Assembly (NCBI GenBank): GCA_028698405.1
Contig: JAQVDF010000092.1
Coordinates: 1-7,169 of the forward strand
Direction of reading: 5' to 3'
Length of the DNA stretch: 7,169 bases
Source of the DNA: Phenylobacterium sp.
GTDB taxonomy: Bacteria > Pseudomonadota > Alphaproteobacteria > Caulobacterales > Caulobacteraceae
Positions 5,991 through 7,169 of this stretch are shown here, piece after piece. Both the position numbers and the translations under genes were made by a program. Under the pieces are notes generated by a model. That model had not been told where the DNA came from and searched no databases. It worked only from the letters and a program-made list of their open reading frames with translations. Position 1 is the stretch's first letter; each line of letters begins with the position of its first letter.

Positions 5991-7169
5991 ATGCGCATCG
6001 AAGCGGGCACGGCGAGGATCGAACGGCGGACGCTGGAGCGGGCCGGCGAGGTGGTGGAGATACTGGCCCCCTCGTCGTGGACGAACGCGCGGCTGGAAGC
6101 CTGGCTGGACTGGGCCGGCGGCGAGGCCTCCGACCTGCCCGCCGTCGTCTTCCAGTTCGCCGAGGACCTCGTGCAGAAGGGCGAGGCTCTGGGCCTGTTC
6201 GCGAGCCCCCGCGAGCGGGCCGCCTTCCGGCGCGATCTCGGCGCGGCCATGCTGTCGGGCGCGCTGGCGGTGATCCCCGCCCGCAGTCCCCGTCCCGCCC
6301 CGCCGGTGCTGTTGTCCACCCGTCCCGACTTCGCCCGCCGCCTGGACGCGGCCCGCGCCGAGCGACGCGGCCAGCTCGCCGCCGAGGCCGCCGCCCGGAC
6401 TCTTTCGGCCCGGCTACAGGCGGTGATGGACTCCGTGCTCCGTTGCGAAGGCGATCCCGCCGCCTGCGCCGATCCGGCCGCCAACGTCACCCTGGCCCGC
6501 GCCGCCGAGGCGGCGCGCGCGGCCGGGGCGAGCGACGCCCTCATTGTCGACGCGATCACCCTCGCCCGCGCCGGCGAAACCGTCTGGCGGGCCGAGCCGC
6601 CGAGCTCTTCCGCCGGCGGCGCCGCACTGATGGCGGTGGCCGACGCCGAGGCCCTGGGCGGCGACGACGGCGCGGCGCTGGCTCGCGCGGCCTGGGAGTG
6701 CGGGATCGTGGGCGTGGCCTTCGACGAGGCGGACGCCGGCGCCCTGGCCGCCGCCCGCGGCTCGGCGCGCGCGGCCGTCAATCTGCAGGCCTTCGGCTTC
6801 GGCGACGAGTTCGACGCCGTCTCGTTCGAGGCGGTGGTGCGGCTCGCCGCCCAGGCCCTTTCGGCGCTGCGCCCGCAGCCGGCGCTGCTGGGCCTCGCCG
6901 GGATCGCCGAATGGCTGGCCGGCCAGGGCCTGGTCTACGATTCCGACGAGGGCCGGCTGGCGGTGCGGAGCCTGTTCGCCAAGGCGGCCGAAGCGGTCCG
7001 CGCCAGCGGAGCTCCGCTCGACGGGGGCCTCTCCGTCTTCGACGATCCGGAGCTCGCCCTGCTGCTGGGCGGCGCGCGTTCCTCGGCCGAGCCGTGGGCC
7101 GGTCCGGTGACCGTGGCCGAGACCGCCGACGGGGTGATCGTGCGGGTGCTGTCGGAGTCCGCGCTGGCC
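5991..7169 (+). CDS. Ribonucleotide reductase-like protein, N-terminal part (runs off the window)
   Basis: The frame is open from ATG 5991 to the last base, giving 393 residues without a stop. A strong ribosome-binding site, AGGGAG (5978-5983), lies seven bases before the start. The protein is rich in Ala, Arg and Leu and has no signal peptide or membrane segment. Residues 138-195 (LSARLQAVMDSVLRCEGDPA, CADPAANVTLARAAEAARAA) and 262-316 (AVNLQAFGFGDEFDAVSFEA, LLGLAGIAEWLAGQGLVYDS) resemble the core of class II/TSCPD-type ribonucleotide reductase sequences, where an (I/V)NL..F segment precedes a G-L-x-G-(L/I)-A-(D/E) block. Only three cysteines are visible (152, 159, 237), and none sits in a recognisable reductase active-site motif, so catalysis is doubtful. 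Similar alphaproteobacterial proteins end in a TSCPD domain, which would lie past the right edge. That it is a real gene is near certain; the family call rests on memory of motifs and is moderate. Its expression is probably divergent from the NDUFA12-like pair. Confidence 0.6.
   Translation, partial: MRIEAGTARIERRTLERAGEVVEILAPSSWTNARLEAWLDWAGGEASDLPAVVFQFAEDLVQKGEALGLFASPRERAAFRRDLGAAMLSGALAVIPARSPRPAPPVLLSTRPDFARRLDAARAERRGQLAAEAAARTLSARLQAVMDSVLRCEGDPAACADPAANVTLARAAEAARAAGASDALIVDAITLARAGETVWRAEPPSSSAGGAALMAVADAEALGGDDGAALARAAWECGIVGVAFDEADAGALAAARGSARAAVNLQAFGFGDEFDAVSFEAVVRLAAQALSALRPQPALLGLAGIAEWLAGQGLVYDSDEGRLAVRSLFAKAAEAVRASGAPLDGGLSVFDDPELALLLGGARSSAEPWAGPVTVAETADGVIVRVLSESALA

Noticed and set aside
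5963..6781. A 272-codon minus-strand frame opposite the reductase-like gene
   Set aside because: Its product is almost only Ala, Arg and Ser. The plus-strand gene has a strong ribosome-binding site and ordered motifs.

Overview
The window is high-GC DNA with alphaproteobacterial gene content, most like Caulobacterales (Caulobacter/Phenylobacterium type). The reasons are the type II dehydroquinase, the free-standing accB-accC pair, the short Aat, a DUF2155 exported protein and the NDUFA12-type complex I accessory subunit, all lying together. The genus assignment is inference; no rRNA or other marker is present.

Layout. At 1-141 is the 3' end of an IS5-family transposase and the probable right terminus of its insertion sequence, entering from outside the window. 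It abuts, at a CTAG, the stop codon of a minus-strand gene (142-504) for a small exported protein with six cysteines. A non-coding stretch of 228 bp (505-732) follows; it holds an unusual ladder of overlapping inverted repeats at 623-673. The minus-strand thiS-thiG pair (733-1721) makes the sulfur carrier and the thiazole synthase of thiamine synthesis. Divergent from it across about 75 bp is a plus-strand run aroQ-accB-accC-aat (1800-4790), serving the shikimate pathway, the first step of fatty-acid synthesis (biotin carrier and biotin carboxylase) and N-end-rule tagging of proteins. Running the other way is a minus-strand pair: NDUFA12-like gene (5421-5816), then a DUF2155 exported protein gene (4688-5410). 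The DUF2155 3' end overlaps the aat 3' end by 103 bp. A divergent regulatory region (5817-5990) separates this pair from a plus-strand gene that starts at 5991 and runs off the right edge. That protein looks like a divergent, probably non-catalytic relative of ribonucleotide reductase.

How the genes fit together. Most of the window is conserved housekeeping sequence. aroQ, accB and accC are close enough to be co-transcribed, and aat follows after 53 bp. The NDUFA12-like and DUF2155 genes are 10 bp apart and probably share the promoter-like sequence at 5857-5885. I see no obviously new multi-gene system. The best leads are the inverted-repeat ladder at 623-673, the reductase-like protein at the right edge, the antisense aat/DUF2155 overlap, and the cysteine-rich exported protein next to the insertion sequence.
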